Of a stretch of 64,000 nucleotides of DNA, positions 7,028 to 15,510 are shown piece by piece (position 1 is the first letter of the stretch; each line of letters opens with the position of its first letter). A program made the translations under genes and the position numbers. Below the pieces are notes generated by a model. It had not been told where the DNA came from. It saw only the letters and a program-made list of their open reading frames with translations, and ran no database searches. The stretch lies in the NCBI GenBank assembly GCA_934668875.1, contig CAKUON010000009.1, positions 1 to 64,000 of the forward strand, written 5' to 3'. This stretch comes from an uncultured Collinsella sp. GTDB lineage: Bacteria > Actinomycetota > Coriobacteriia > Coriobacteriales > Coriobacteriaceae.

Positions 7028-7846
7028 TTACCGCTTAATCCACGAAGTCTCGGGGCGGCAAATCAGTCGCGCGTTGTTGTAGGCCATGTCGAGCGTGAGG
7101 CAGGTACGCGCTGCGTAGAAACCGTCCTCGCGCTGGATGGTCAGCGCCAGCTCGGGCTTGTCGCCGGTCAGGCACAGCGGCAAGAGCAGCTGGATCCGGC
7201 CGCCGTAGAACTGCGGCACGGCGAGCGTGTAATTGGCGGCGGCGCGTCGGGCGGCCTCGACGACGGCGCCCTCAAAGGCGCGGCGCAGCAGCAGCGAGTT
7301 GCCCTCCCCCATCAGGCTGGCGGGAATACGCGTGAGGTTCTCCTCATCGCCCAGAATGTGGTCGATGTTGGAGCGGATGGGCAGGCGATAGTCAAAGACC
7401 AGCTCGGAGGGGTCCTCGGCAAAGCGCACGCGGCACGGCAGGTACTCAAACGAGACCAGCATGGGGTCGCTCTCCTTAAAGAAGCCCTTCAAAAACCAGC
7501 GCTGACGCGCGTCGGGCTTGGTGTTGGGCTCAAACAGTCCGTAGATGGTCTCGTAGCGACGCGTGTACAGGCCGGTGTTGAACAGGCAGCGGTCGTCGTC
7601 GAACACCAGCGGCAGGTTGGACGGCGCAGTCTTGTCCACGTCGCGCTCGGTCAAAAACACCGCGCGGCTAAACGAGAACGACAGATAGTTTTTGAGGATG
7701 CGGTTACTGGGACCCCAGTCCTCGGGGTCGGCTAGATCGACCAGGCGGTCGTAGCAGGGCTCGGGGCAAAACGCGAAGTCGTACACATTGCTGCACAGGG
7801 TGCTAGGGAGTTCCATGTGGCGTCCATTCCATTCAATAACCTGCAT
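7028..7846 (-). CDS. DUF3825-domain protein
   Basis: A 272-residue soluble protein whose body resembles the DUF3825 family: a central GLYTRRYETIYGLFEPN and a C-terminal LAVPQFYGGRIQLLLPLCL, then an antiparallel-looking ALTIQREDGFYAARTCLTLD and a closing NARLICRPETSW. The family's function is not established; members occur beside nuclease or helicase modules in bacteria. It is GC-rich, like the core genome. A 53-residue frame sits 15 bp upstream on the same strand and may be its operon partner. Confidence 0.6.
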   Translation of the reverse strand: MQVIEWNGRHMELPSTLCSNVYDFAFCPEPCYDRLVDLADPEDWGPSNRILKNYLSFSFSRAVFLTERDVDKTAPSNLPLVFDDDRCLFNTGLYTRRYETIYGLFEPNTKPDARQRWFLKGFFKESDPMLVSFEYLPCRVRFAEDPSELVFDYRLPIRSNIDHILGDEENLTRIPASLMGEGNSLLLRRAFEGAVVEAARRAAANYTLAVPQFYGGRIQLLLPLCLTGDKPELALTIQREDGFYAARTCLTLDMAYNNARLICRPETSWIKR

Positions 7847-7861
7847 GCGGATGCTTAGATT

Positions 7862-8023
7862 CTATACGAGCGACAGATCGCCCGTGCCCACAACGCAACC
7901 GCAGCGCAGCTCGTCGGCGAGTTCTTCTCGCGTGCGGTTTCCGGAAACAAGGTCCTGGATCCATGCAAAGTACTGGTTGTCTTTGGGCTCGGGGCTGTCA
8001 GACAGCACGTCCAGTGCCGTCAT
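7862..8023 (-). CDS. small protein upstream of the DUF3825 gene
   Basis: This 53-residue frame runs from ATG at 8023 to TAG at 7862-7864, 15 bp before the DUF3825 start. The protein is acidic and looks coding (contains DNQYFAWIQDLVSGNRTREE and ends GTGDLSLV). I do not recognise a family. Its codon use is GC-rich, like its neighbour. It could be a small regulatory partner, or the original N-terminus of the downstream protein separated by a stop. Confidence 0.45.
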   Translation of the reverse strand: MTALDVLSDSPEPKDNQYFAWIQDLVSGNRTREELADELRCGCVVGTGDLSLV

Positions 8024-8108
8024 CTAGCTGAACATAGCTCCAAAGCATTGCTACCTCGTTTACAACTTTTTGAGTTAAAAGCCTGCCCCTAACGCGGGAT
8101 GAATCGCA

Positions 8109-8786
8109 TTAGTTACCCGATCCAAATACGTCATCTACAAGATCAGGCAAGTCTGTCCATACTTGATAGGCGACAACGTTGTCAGGATTCATTTCTCTTG
8201 CACGACGTTTATTATCCGTATTGTGCTTTGCGGCATTGGTCAAAGCCTGGCCCTTGTTGCCGTCAATCATTTCGAGATTTACCGACTTGAACTTTGACGC
8301 GGAGTACCTGTTGGGGTCAGTAGATTTTAGAACGCCAAGGTCTCGCGCTCTTTTCTCACATTGAGGCGTCGATGCAAAAGTCTCCGGGCATGGTGACACG
8401 TGATCGATGAGCCACACTTCAAAGCATGGATTGGAGATCGCGAACCTAACTCCTTTTGTCTTTGCTTCTCGTTCTGCTGCGGCTAGGTTTCTGAACTCAT
8501 CTGAATCAACAACGATCCATGCAGAACTCAATGCTTCGATTTCGCCTGCTTTAACAGCCTTTATATCATTCTCAAGCTCTCGCGACAGCTGCTTGGCCAC
8601 CTTCAAGGGGTCTCCGTCAATATGCCGATACCGCACGCTTCCGCGAACGTCCATTTCATTAATTAGGAAGTTGAAGTATTCGGTTTCGGTCACCTTGCCA
8701 TTAGACACAACTAGATGACGCTTTCGTTTGGCTCTCGTTTGCTTTTTACGGCCGCGAGCAAGCCCTCTCCTTTCTGTCTTAGCCAT
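8109..8786 (-). CDS. rloB: RloB-like (AbiLii-type) protein
   Basis: This 225-residue protein has a very basic N-terminus (RGRKKQTRAKRKRH), then the RloB pattern: VVSNGKVTETEYFNFL with a conserved Glu, and a central IVVDSDEF acidic motif. The Glu plus DxD spacing resembles a Toprim-type metal site. SNPCFEVWLIDH is the family's hallmark segment. The start overlaps the end of the RloA-like ATPase gene by 8 bp, so the two are translationally coupled. RloA/RloB pairs correspond to AbiL-type abortive-infection systems; phage defence here is inferred. The gene is AT-rich relative to the core genome. Confidence 0.8.
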   Translation of the reverse strand: MAKTERRGLARGRKKQTRAKRKRHLVVSNGKVTETEYFNFLINEMDVRGSVRYRHIDGDPLKVAKQLSRELENDIKAVKAGEIEALSSAWIVVDSDEFRNLAAAEREAKTKGVRFAISNPCFEVWLIDHVSPCPETFASTPQCEKRARDLGVLKSTDPNRYSASKFKSVNLEMIDGNKGQALTNAAKHNTDNKRRAREMNPDNVVAYQVWTDLPDLVDDVFGSGN

Positions 8787-10074
8787 TTACGTCAGTGCCT
8801 TCCTTCATAAGCTGAGCCACAAGTTGATGGAAGCTCGGATTTGGCAAGGGCACGTAGACCCCGTTCAAATAATTGCGCCCCAGATTTTCATTTGCGCGGG
8901 GGGAATACTCCATTGCCGCAATTAGCTGAGAAGTTCCCTCAAAATCTTTTTCTACAAACCAGACTTGATCTCGCTCAAGCACTTCTTCCATTGGGCTCGT
9001 TCGCGTCATCAGGGTAACATCATGAGTAGAAAAGATAAGTTGTGCGCCCTTAGGATTGGTGTCAGGATCAGAAAAAAGTGAAACGAAGTCGCGTAGGAGC
9101 GTAGGATGTAGGCTCGAATCTAGCTCATCAATGAGAGCTAGACTTCCGCTGCTTAGTGAGTTTACAGCCACGAAGAAGAAAGCTAGAGCTGCTTTCGTCC
9201 CTTCAGATTCCTGATTTGAACTGAACCAAAGCCCATCTCCAGCCCCTTTATGATGAAAGAACAGGTCGTAAGAAAAAGACCATTTAAAATCTTCTTCAAT
9301 TAAATTTCGTGCTTCTTCTGGAATGTCTTTAAGGTCAACGAATGATTCCTTTAAACCAAAGACGCTTTCAGCTTGGCGAACATCGATATCGTCAATTCCG
9401 ATATCAGCAAACTTAATAAGCTGAGATAATATCCGGGCCCGCGCATCACCCTTAATGAATAACTTTTTAATTGCCGTCAGCTCGTTGGTATATCGCGTTG
9501 CATCATAAAGTTTTATTTCGTGAGCAAGCGATTCAAATGCCGGTTGGACAACAGTGCTGCCGGCCGTTGCCGCGGCAGATAAAAAGAGAGAGTTTTTACG
9601 TGTAATATCCCACAGTTGTTTTTTTGCGCCCGTAAAGGAGCTTCCGAATTTAATGGATTGCTCTCCATTTGCTAAAGAGCGATCATACAGAAGGGACGGT
9701 TGCTTTGATCGATAGACGACGAGATTTTCGTATGTAACTTCATTTTTATTTAGACCAAACGAGAACTCATATTTTTCGTTACCGGAAGTAAAGTCGATTG
9801 AAAACTCGGTGTCGCCATCGATGGAATTGGAATCGAGCAAAAAGGGAACGACTCGAATTCGCGTATGTGCATCGCCCGATGCGAAGCCTGTGCGAACAAA
9901 ATACGAGACAAAGTTAAGCGCATCAATGAAGTTTGATTTTCCAGAAGCATTAGCACCATATACCGCAGCGACGCGCACGGGGCCAAACTCTTTTTTACTG
10001 GAAATTGGTTCGAACGAAAACTGCTGTGCATCTCGAAAACTGAGGTAATTCTTAAAAGAAAAATTGAGGATCAT
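8779..10074 (-). CDS. rloA: RloA-like AAA ATPase (AbiLi-type)
   Basis: This 431-residue ATPase belongs to the AAA_15/21 class seen in abortive-infection pairs. Walker A is GANASGKS (40-47), a signature-like ESEGTKAAL lies at 289-297, Walker B LIDELDSSLHP at 314-324, and a His switch STHD near 348. The N-terminus FKNYLSFRD is typical of the family. GAAGGAT precedes the start by about 9 nt. The gene lies 200 bp downstream of the FRG-domain gene but is separated from it by a strong hairpin, so it likely has its own promoter. The ATPase probably senses infection and licenses RloB. Confidence 0.85.
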   Translation of the reverse strand: MILNFSFKNYLSFRDAQQFSFEPISSKKEFGPVRVAAVYGANASGKSNFIDALNFVSYFVRTGFASGDAHTRIRVVPFLLDSNSIDGDTEFSIDFTSGNEKYEFSFGLNKNEVTYENLVVYRSKQPSLLYDRSLANGEQSIKFGSSFTGAKKQLWDITRKNSLFLSAAATAGSTVVQPAFESLAHEIKLYDATRYTNELTAIKKLFIKGDARARILSQLIKFADIGIDDIDVRQAESVFGLKESFVDLKDIPEEARNLIEEDFKWSFSYDLFFHHKGAGDGLWFSSNQESEGTKAALAFFFVAVNSLSSGSLALIDELDSSLHPTLLRDFVSLFSDPDTNPKGAQLIFSTHDVTLMTRTSPMEEVLERDQVWFVEKDFEGTSQLIAAMEYSPRANENLGRNYLNGVYVPLPNPSFHQLVAQLMKEGTDVNG

Positions 10075-10143
10075 CTTTAGAATCCTTCTCGCAAAAGTCG
10101 ATTTTTCACAGACATCCTTAAATTACAAGAACAATTATATAGT

Positions 10144-10188
10144 TTTAAAACCGATATTTGTTAGCTTTGAACAAATATCGGTTTTAAA
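10144..10188. terminator. 19-bp perfect hairpin between FRG and RloA genes
   Basis: Arms of 19 bp (TTTAAAACCGATATTTGTT and complement) enclose a 7-nt loop; T-rich tails occur on either strand. It most likely terminates the FRG transcript. Confidence 0.8.
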
Positions 10189-10274
10189 TCGAGAGTTTAA
10201 ACAGTGGACCCTTTAATTACATATAACATAATTATTGATGCATGCTTCTCTACACTGCTTTTAAGAGCAATCCT

Positions 10275-11204
10275 TCAGTGACGGTGTCTTTTAATCTCAC
10301 TCACTATGCCGGCACATCTCTTCTCAATGCTGTCGGGAAAGAGCGAAGCTTCGGTAATGCCAAGTTTGCTCAACTCGTCTAATATTGATGCTTTCCTATC
10401 AGATGGCACTATGCAACGACCAGCTATTACGGGACTGTCTTTGGGCAGTGGACTTATCAAGTCATCAAATGACAAACTTTGATCTTTCTCACGAATGTCA
10501 TTTGGGAAAAGGATATATTGGCCAGACTGAGCGGCCTGTCTATCAAGATATCTAGTTCCGTAGACAAATAATGTGTCTTCGCAGCACTCCTTAAACCATT
10601 TTGCCTGATCAGTTGGTTCAGGGTAAATTGAAAGCACTAGATCACGTTGATAGTCAAAGTATGGTCTTGATATTGCAAGCGAGGCAAAACGAGACAGAAT
10701 CTTTGAGTTCATAAACAGATGCCAAGAGTCCGCAATTGCTTGGCAGATGGGATATTCCCGCTTATCTCCTCCCGGTCGTCTAAAGATAAATACTTCGCCC
10801 GCGTCATCAGGATTGCTGCAGGCAAAATAGAGAGCGGCAAGCGCGTTTGAAGTGACATCTAATAGTCTGGTAGGGACTCCGTAGTGCTGGAGGCAGGCTA
10901 AAAGATCAATCGGAAGCAAATCTCGCTTGAAGATATTTGGCATTATGCGGCAGGCAGTTTCAATAATGTCCGCCTCGTGCGTAAGACTGCCTATGATAGG
11001 GGAAATGGTGTCCGATCCCAGTTCACGCCGATCGCTGTCTCTTCCGATTGACGGAACAAGATCAAACTTAGTGGATCCTTGTCCTCTGAAAACAAATGTA
11101 GATTCATATGTTCTGGCGTCACCATTTATTGTTGGTGAAATTCCGTTGATGTATTTGATATACGAGGCTACATCATCAACCTCAACTTCAGTTTCATTAG
11201 ACAT
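10275..11204 (-). CDS. FRG-domain protein
   Basis: This 309-residue protein carries the FRG domain named for its FRGQ motif: TFVFRGQGS (37-45) followed by DLVPSIGRD, and later LACLQHYGVPTRLLDVTSN with ALAALYFAC. FRG proteins are common in phages and defence islands; the biochemical role is not settled. Its location directly upstream of an RloA/RloB pair suggests a defence role. The gene is AT-rich like its neighbours and may be a third member of that module, although a hairpin separates them. Confidence 0.85.
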   Translation of the reverse strand: MSNETEVEVDDVASYIKYINGISPTINGDARTYESTFVFRGQGSTKFDLVPSIGRDSDRRELGSDTISPIIGSLTHEADIIETACRIMPNIFKRDLLPIDLLACLQHYGVPTRLLDVTSNALAALYFACSNPDDAGEVFIFRRPGGDKREYPICQAIADSWHLFMNSKILSRFASLAISRPYFDYQRDLVLSIYPEPTDQAKWFKECCEDTLFVYGTRYLDRQAAQSGQYILFPNDIREKDQSLSFDDLISPLPKDSPVIAGRCIVPSDRKASILDELSKLGITEASLFPDSIEKRCAGIVSEIKRHRH

Positions 11205-11457
11205 ATATCAATCCTTTAGTGGAACAAGAAGCTTAATAAACGGCAGCATTTGGATTGCAATTATCTTATCGCTCTGGCAGATGGGGTGTAAGGCTCAACA
11301 TCGGTAGCAGATCGAGAGGTTGTCGAGCTGAACAAAATAGTGCCGTCGCAGCGATAGCTGATACGGCACCAATCTCTAAGAAATTGATTTAGTAGAAGGT
11401 TAAATACTTCTGCAATAGCTGCATTAACCACTCCCCTGGTCTCGCTTACACTGGGCC

Positions 11458-12627
11458 CTAGCAGCGATATGCGGCAGCCAGGAGCAATGTCCCCAGCAGG
11501 AAAAGCGCCACAGAGGCGACGACCCAGTTGTTGTCGCCGGTCTTGGGGAGTGCCGCAGTTGTTGCGGTGGCAGCCTTGGGCTTGGCCGTCTTAGCGACCT
11601 TGGTCTTGGTTACTGTCGTTGCTGTCTTGGTTGGCGCTGCCGCGGGTTTCGGCGAGGGATTTGCCGTGGGCCCTGTGGTGGGCTCTCCTGCAGTTGGGTT
11701 AGCATCGGCGGGAGACTTGTTCGCGTTATCGTCCGGCATCTCGTCCTTGTCAGTCTCCCCCGTCGGAGGCGTAGCGCCCTCGGGTTCAACCACCACATGC
11801 GTTGCCACCGCACCGGAGGCATCCACCACGCCACCAGCACCAAAGGCCCCACCGGCAGGCGTTACAAACCGCGCGGACACAAGCGACCCACCCAAGCACC
11901 CAACGCCGCCGTCGGCGCCGGTCGCATCGAGCCACGAGGCGTCGACGGAAAGCCGACAGCCGACCGCGCCCTCGTCAACACCCGCGTCCTGCAGATACAC
12001 ACCATAAGCGTTCACACCCGCTCCGGACCCGGCGCCCGCGGCGATAACGCGCCCGCCACCGCACACGGCCATGTCGCCAGCGATAACGCCGGCAACAACC
12101 TCGTCAGCAATATCTGCCCCGTCCGCCCGGGCATCGACGGTGCAGCCGTCCACCATGAGCGCCTGCGACACGTGGATCCCGCACTGCGAGCCCGTCGCCG
12201 TCAGGGTCCCGGCGCCGCGAAGCGTCAGGCTGCCCCACACCTCCATGCCGCACAGCGTGATGTCCGCATCGGGCGCATGCGACTCCGTCACGGAGTTCTG
12301 CCCGGCAAGCGTCACCACCAGGTCGCCGTCGGCGCCGATGGCCTCGCCCGCGTAGCCGTCAAGCTCCAGGTGGTCGGCATCGGTCCAGGCCCAGCCGGGA
12401 CCCGACACGCCCGGCTCGTAGTACGTCGCGCCCGCGATGATCAGGCTCTCCGCGCCCGCGGCATAAGAAGGCCCGCCCAGCAAAACGCATAGGCAGGCCA
12501 TGGCAACGATCGCAATGTGATGACGGCTGGTGTGGGACTCTGCAGCAAACAAACGATGTGCCTCACGGACGTAATAGCGAGGCAGCACGCGGGAAACGGC
12601 GGAGGATATGTCGGCGACTGTAATCAT
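11458..12627 (-). CDS. LPKTG-anchored beta-helix-like surface protein, copy A
   Basis: This 389-residue protein has a signal sequence (about residues 37-57, IAIVAMACLCVLLGGPSYA), a Gly/Ala/Asp-rich middle of short beta turns resembling a parallel beta-helix or carbohydrate-binding repeat (for example DITLCGMEVWGSLTLRGAGT), a Pro/Thr/Lys-rich stalk and a C-terminal LPKTGD motif with a hydrophobic segment ending in YRC. It is expected to be sortase-linked to the cell wall. The copy at 14017-15123 is close to 90% identical in the beta region. That copy starts at MFAAES; here the same point is a TTG (12552), so the first 25 residues may not be translated. Confidence 0.8.
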   Translation of the reverse strand: MITVADISSAVSRVLPRYYVREAHRLFAAESHTSRHHIAIVAMACLCVLLGGPSYAAGAESLIIAGATYYEPGVSGPGWAWTDADHLELDGYAGEAIGADGDLVVTLAGQNSVTESHAPDADITLCGMEVWGSLTLRGAGTLTATGSQCGIHVSQALMVDGCTVDARADGADIADEVVAGVIAGDMAVCGGGRVIAAGAGSGAGVNAYGVYLQDAGVDEGAVGCRLSVDASWLDATGADGGVGCLGGSLVSARFVTPAGGAFGAGGVVDASGAVATHVVVEPEGATPPTGETDKDEMPDDNANKSPADANPTAGEPTTGPTANPSPKPAAAPTKTATTVTKTKVAKTAKPKAATATTAALPKTGDNNWVVASVALFLLGTLLLAAAYRC

Positions 12628-12703
12628 GCGCCGGTTTTACCTTGCCATGTGCATGAAAGACAATTGCCCCTCGCTGGTACGGGTGCTGGAAGGGAGAAAA
12701 ACC

Positions 12704-12827
12704 GAAAGTATGCGGCAAATCTCGGACTTGTTGACCACACGGAATTGCGACAACGCAACTACCTGCAGTTTCTTTGTCTCAAAACGGTGGTGTGGTCAGG
12801 GGTTCCGGAATTTGCCGCATACTTCCG
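12704..12827. repeat. long imperfect inverted repeat
   Basis: Arms of about 37 bp (12704-12740 and 12790-12827) contain a perfect core GTATGCGGCAAAT / ATTTGCCGCATAC and an outer GACCACAC / GTGTGGTC. The 49-nt interior has a smaller TTGCG-acaa-CGCAA hairpin. Confidence 0.8.
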
Positions 12828-12837
12828 TTCGGCGATT

Positions 12838-12962
12838 GCGGAAGTGCGGGAAAAACCGAGATTTGCTGACCAGACTACGGTTTTACGCCTTCGCGACCTG
12901 CGGTTTTGTTGCCGAAAATAAGGTTGTGCTCGGAGGTTTTCGGTTTTTCCCCGCACTTCCGC
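12838..12962. repeat. long inverted repeat next to the previous one
   Basis: Arms of 21-22 bp at 12838-12858 and 12941-12962 (GCGGAAGTGCGGG-AAAAACCG type) differ by one inserted G. The interior contains further partial complementarity (GCGACCTGCGG). Confidence 0.8.
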
Positions 12963-13103
12963 TTGTCGGGCATTTCGGGAGCAATTTGCGATGCTGAGGA
13001 ACAATGTTCCCGGCAGGAACAGCGTAAAGAATACGGCGATTCTGTTGCTATCGACGGTTTCGGGAAGTTCGGATGGGGCACAGTTGCCCCTTCATGAAAG
13101 ACA

Positions 13104-13256
13104 TTAAGAGCTCTCCAGGAGCCTTAGAGCATTAGGCAAGGCAGCGATTGTCGATTGCACGACCTGGTCGATTGTTGCGACGTCATCGTTGTCCAGGCTT
13201 TCATTAGGCGCGAGAATTGACTCCGGAGTAATAAAGGGACTATCGGAACAGCTCAT
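13104..13256 (-). CDS. small protein at the end of the toxin-antitoxin operon
   Basis: A 50-residue frame starts inside the 3' end of the YafQ-like gene (17-bp overlap) and ends TAA at 13104-13106. It is acidic, begins MSCSDSPFIT, has a predicted helix (VATIDQVVQSTIAALPNALR) and no known motif. Coupled overlap with the toxin suggests translation; coding status is uncertain because no independent ribosome site is obvious. Confidence 0.4.
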   Translation of the reverse strand: MSCSDSPFITPESILAPNESLDNDDVATIDQVVQSTIAALPNALRLLESS

Positions 13257-13539
13257 CATGGCTGCCTGTGCGTTCAAAGAAAGCTACCTCTTCGTTTGAT
13301 GACCATATGACAAGCCAGTCACCAGAGTTTGCTACGTGACATTCGTTTCGTCCGGCCCAGTTGCCGCTTAGTCGGTGCATATTATGACGTCGCTTTAATA
13401 TATCCATTGACTCGGGCGTATTCTGTAGCACCAAGTCAATTAGCTTTTGAAGCTCAGATAGATCCCATTTACGGCGCTTAGCTTTTTTCTTTAAATCGCG
13501 TGAAAAGGCTGCAGAGAACTCTGCGGTCAACATGCTCAT
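13240..13539 (-). CDS. YafQ-family mRNA interferase toxin
   Basis: This 99-residue RelE-superfamily toxin would cut translated mRNA at the ribosome. The YafQ pattern is clear: FSRDLKKKAKRRKWD near the N-terminus, HRLSGNW, NECHV, a central DWLVIW strand and the C-terminal ERTGSHDELF, retaining the histidines and aspartate typical of the active site. Its ATG overlaps the antitoxin stop (ATGA). The module sits between two duplicated surface-protein genes. Confidence 0.9.
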   Translation of the reverse strand: MSMLTAEFSAAFSRDLKKKAKRRKWDLSELQKLIDLVLQNTPESMDILKRRHNMHRLSGNWAGRNECHVANSGDWLVIWSSNEEVAFFERTGSHDELFR

Positions 13540-13811
13540 TGTGCCATCGCCGCAGCGATAAGATCGGCACCATTGTTAAAACGTCCTTTTTTGCCAGATG
13601 CAAGAAAAGCGTCTCCCTCGCGAATGGCCTCAAGGCTTTCGGCATTGGGCTCCTCAGGGGCAAAAGTCAACGGAATGCGATGAGTGTTAACCATTTGCTT
13701 GAAGAACGCGCGCGTCACGGACGACAAATCAAGTCCATAGTAATCAGCCACTTCTGCCGCCTCGCGTTTGAGGTCGTCGTCAACCCTGATGGTTAATGTT
13801 GAGCTTGCCAT
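13536..13811 (-). CDS. RelB/DinJ-family antitoxin
   Basis: This is 91 residues from the ATG at 13811, chosen because GGAAGG lies 7-12 nt upstream; the frame extends 17 codons further without support. The N-terminal ribbon-helix-helix (STLTIRVDDDLKREAAEVAD, then LDLSSVTRAFFKQM) binds DNA, and the C-terminal part neutralises the toxin. It is expected to repress its own promoter with the toxin as corepressor. Confidence 0.9.
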   Translation of the reverse strand: MASSTLTIRVDDDLKREAAEVADYYGLDLSSVTRAFFKQMVNTHRIPLTFAPEEPNAESLEAIREGDAFLASGKKGRFNNGADLIAAAMAQ

Positions 13812-14016
13812 TTTTAGACCTTCCAATCGTGTGAGTGCAACCTTAGTATAACGCACATACACTAGTAGATTATGTAATTACAATCAATTAACTACCTATT
13901 AGTGGTATGGCGCGTCATACATTACATGCACGAATAAGGCAACGCTCCCTTGCCGAAAGCGTTGCCTTTAAGGCTTCTATAGAGCATATGTATTGCGGCT
14001 AGGAATGCTGTGCGCC

Positions 14017-15123
14017 TCAACAGCTACATGCGAAGCTCAGGAGCACTGTCCCCAGCAGGAGGATTGCCACGGAGACGGCGATCCAGTTGTAATCACCAGT
14101 TTTGGGGAGTGTCGCTGTTGTCGCGACCGCGGCTTTGGGCTTGGAGGGCGTGGACACTGTGGTCTTAGTCACCGTCGTCTTGGTCGTCGTGGTTGTCTTG
14201 GGGGTCGTGGCCGCGGGCTTTACCGTGGGATTTGCCGTGGGCCCCGTGGTGGGCTTTCCGGCAGCGGGGCTAGCGTCGGCAGAAGACTTGCCCGCCTCGC
14301 TACCAGACATGTCGCGCCCGTCGGTCTTCCCCGTCGGCGCCGTGGCGCCCTCTGGCTCAATAACCACATGCGCGGCCACGGCCCCGGCAGCGTCCACCAC
14401 GCAACCAGCACCAAAAGCCCCACCTGCAGGCGTCACAAACCGTGCGGACACAAGCGACCCGTCCGTGCACGCAACGCCGCCGTCGGCGCCGGTCGCATCG
14501 AGCCACGAGGCATCGACGGAAAGCCGACAGCCGGCCGAACCATCGCCAAGGCCCGCGTCCTGCAGATACACGCCGTAGGCGCACACGCCCGCTCCAGACC
14601 CGGCGCCCGTGGCGACGACGCGTCCGCCGCCACGCACGGTCATGTCGCCGGCGATCACGCCGGCGACCGCCTCATCCGTAATATCGGCTCCGTCCGCCCG
14701 GGCATCGACGGTGCAGCCGTCCACCACGAGCGCCTGCGAAGCGTGGATCCCGCACTGCGAGCCCGTCGTCGTCAGGGTCCCGGTACCGCGAAGCGTCAGG
14801 TTGCCCCACACCTCCATGCCGCACAGCGTGATGTCCGCATCGGGCGCATGCGACTCCGTCACGGAGTTTTGCCCGGCAAGCGTCAGCACCAGGTCGCCGT
14901 CGGCGCCAATGGCCTCGCCCGCGTAGCCGTTAAGCTCCAGGTGGTCGGCATCGGTCCAGGCCCAGCCAGGGCCCGACACGCCCGGCTCGCAGTACGTCGC
15001 GCCCGCGATGATGAGGCTCTCCGCGCCCGCGGCATAAGAAGGCCCGCCCAGCAAAACGCATAGGCAGGCCATGGCAACAATCGCAATATAATGACGGCTG
15101 GTGTAGGACTCGGCAGCAAACAT
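14017..15123 (-). CDS. LPKTG-anchored beta-helix-like surface protein, copy B
   Basis: This 368-residue paralogue of copy A has the same plan: signal peptide (IAIVAMACLCVLLGGPSYA), beta-repeat domain, Pro/Thr/Lys stalk and LPKTGD with a membrane segment ending CSC. Differences concentrate in the stalk (TTTKTTVTKTTVS here) and in scattered single substitutions. A recent tandem duplication with the toxin-antitoxin module in between is the simplest explanation. Ligand and role are unknown; cell-wall display is predicted from the sorting signal. Confidence 0.85.
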   Translation of the reverse strand: MFAAESYTSRHYIAIVAMACLCVLLGGPSYAAGAESLIIAGATYCEPGVSGPGWAWTDADHLELNGYAGEAIGADGDLVLTLAGQNSVTESHAPDADITLCGMEVWGNLTLRGTGTLTTTGSQCGIHASQALVVDGCTVDARADGADITDEAVAGVIAGDMTVRGGGRVVATGAGSGAGVCAYGVYLQDAGLGDGSAGCRLSVDASWLDATGADGGVACTDGSLVSARFVTPAGGAFGAGCVVDAAGAVAAHVVIEPEGATAPTGKTDGRDMSGSEAGKSSADASPAAGKPTTGPTANPTVKPAATTPKTTTTTKTTVTKTTVSTPSKPKAAVATTATLPKTGDYNWIAVSVAILLLGTVLLSFACSC

Positions 15124-15510
15124 ACCCGCTCCGATCTTCGCAGAGCCAATAGAATGTGCACCAGAAAATGCCCTGGTAGCAGCAGCTATTAGTTTAGCGA
15201 GATCAAGGCATGAACAAACAAAATACCCCTGAACAGTGTCGATAATTAGGTGTAAATCGTTTTGCCAGTCGGTGAAAGGAGGAATTCGTATTGGGCGCGA
15301 GCACGTGAACCACCACGTGCTCGTATGTTGCCTTTATGTGTTGCCGACTCTCTCAAGACCAACTTGTGCAGATCTCTCGTGGAGAATATGTCGGAAACGT
15401 CAGAGAGCTCGCCATTCCTCTAATGAGTCTTGATCGCATTTCTCATCAATTTATATAAGATGATGAGAGTAGGTTGACCCTCAGAACGTGCTCCTTTTTA
15501 ATTCGCTAAA
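15124..15510. other. gene-free interval with a CACGTG hairpin
   Basis: No supported gene. A 40-codon plus-strand frame from 15336 has no ribosome site. The hairpin at 15298-15323 is the only structured element. Composition shifts here from GC-rich to AT-rich, marking the edge of the next acquired block. Confidence 0.5.
15298..15323. repeat. CGAGCACGTG hairpin
   Basis: Perfect 10-bp arms (CGAGCACGTG / CACGTGCTCG) with a 6-nt loop. There is no T-run, so an operator or terminator role is undecided. Confidence 0.6.

Larger units (their letters stand above)
12628..13103. other. gene-free interval filled by long palindromes
   Basis: Several frames are open on both strands but are mirror images produced by inverted repeats, with no ribosome site. 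The interval holds two stacked inverted repeats (12704-12827 and 12838-12962), which share the word AAAAACCGA. Confidence 0.65.

Noticed and set aside
12608..13004. Overlapping frames on both strands, such as 12608-12997 and 12759-13004
   Set aside because: They arise from long inverted repeats; matching peptides on both strands are mirror products.
15336..15458. 40-codon plus-strand frame downstream of the CACGTG hairpin
   Set aside because: No ribosome site, frame closed just upstream, and no motif; too weak to call.
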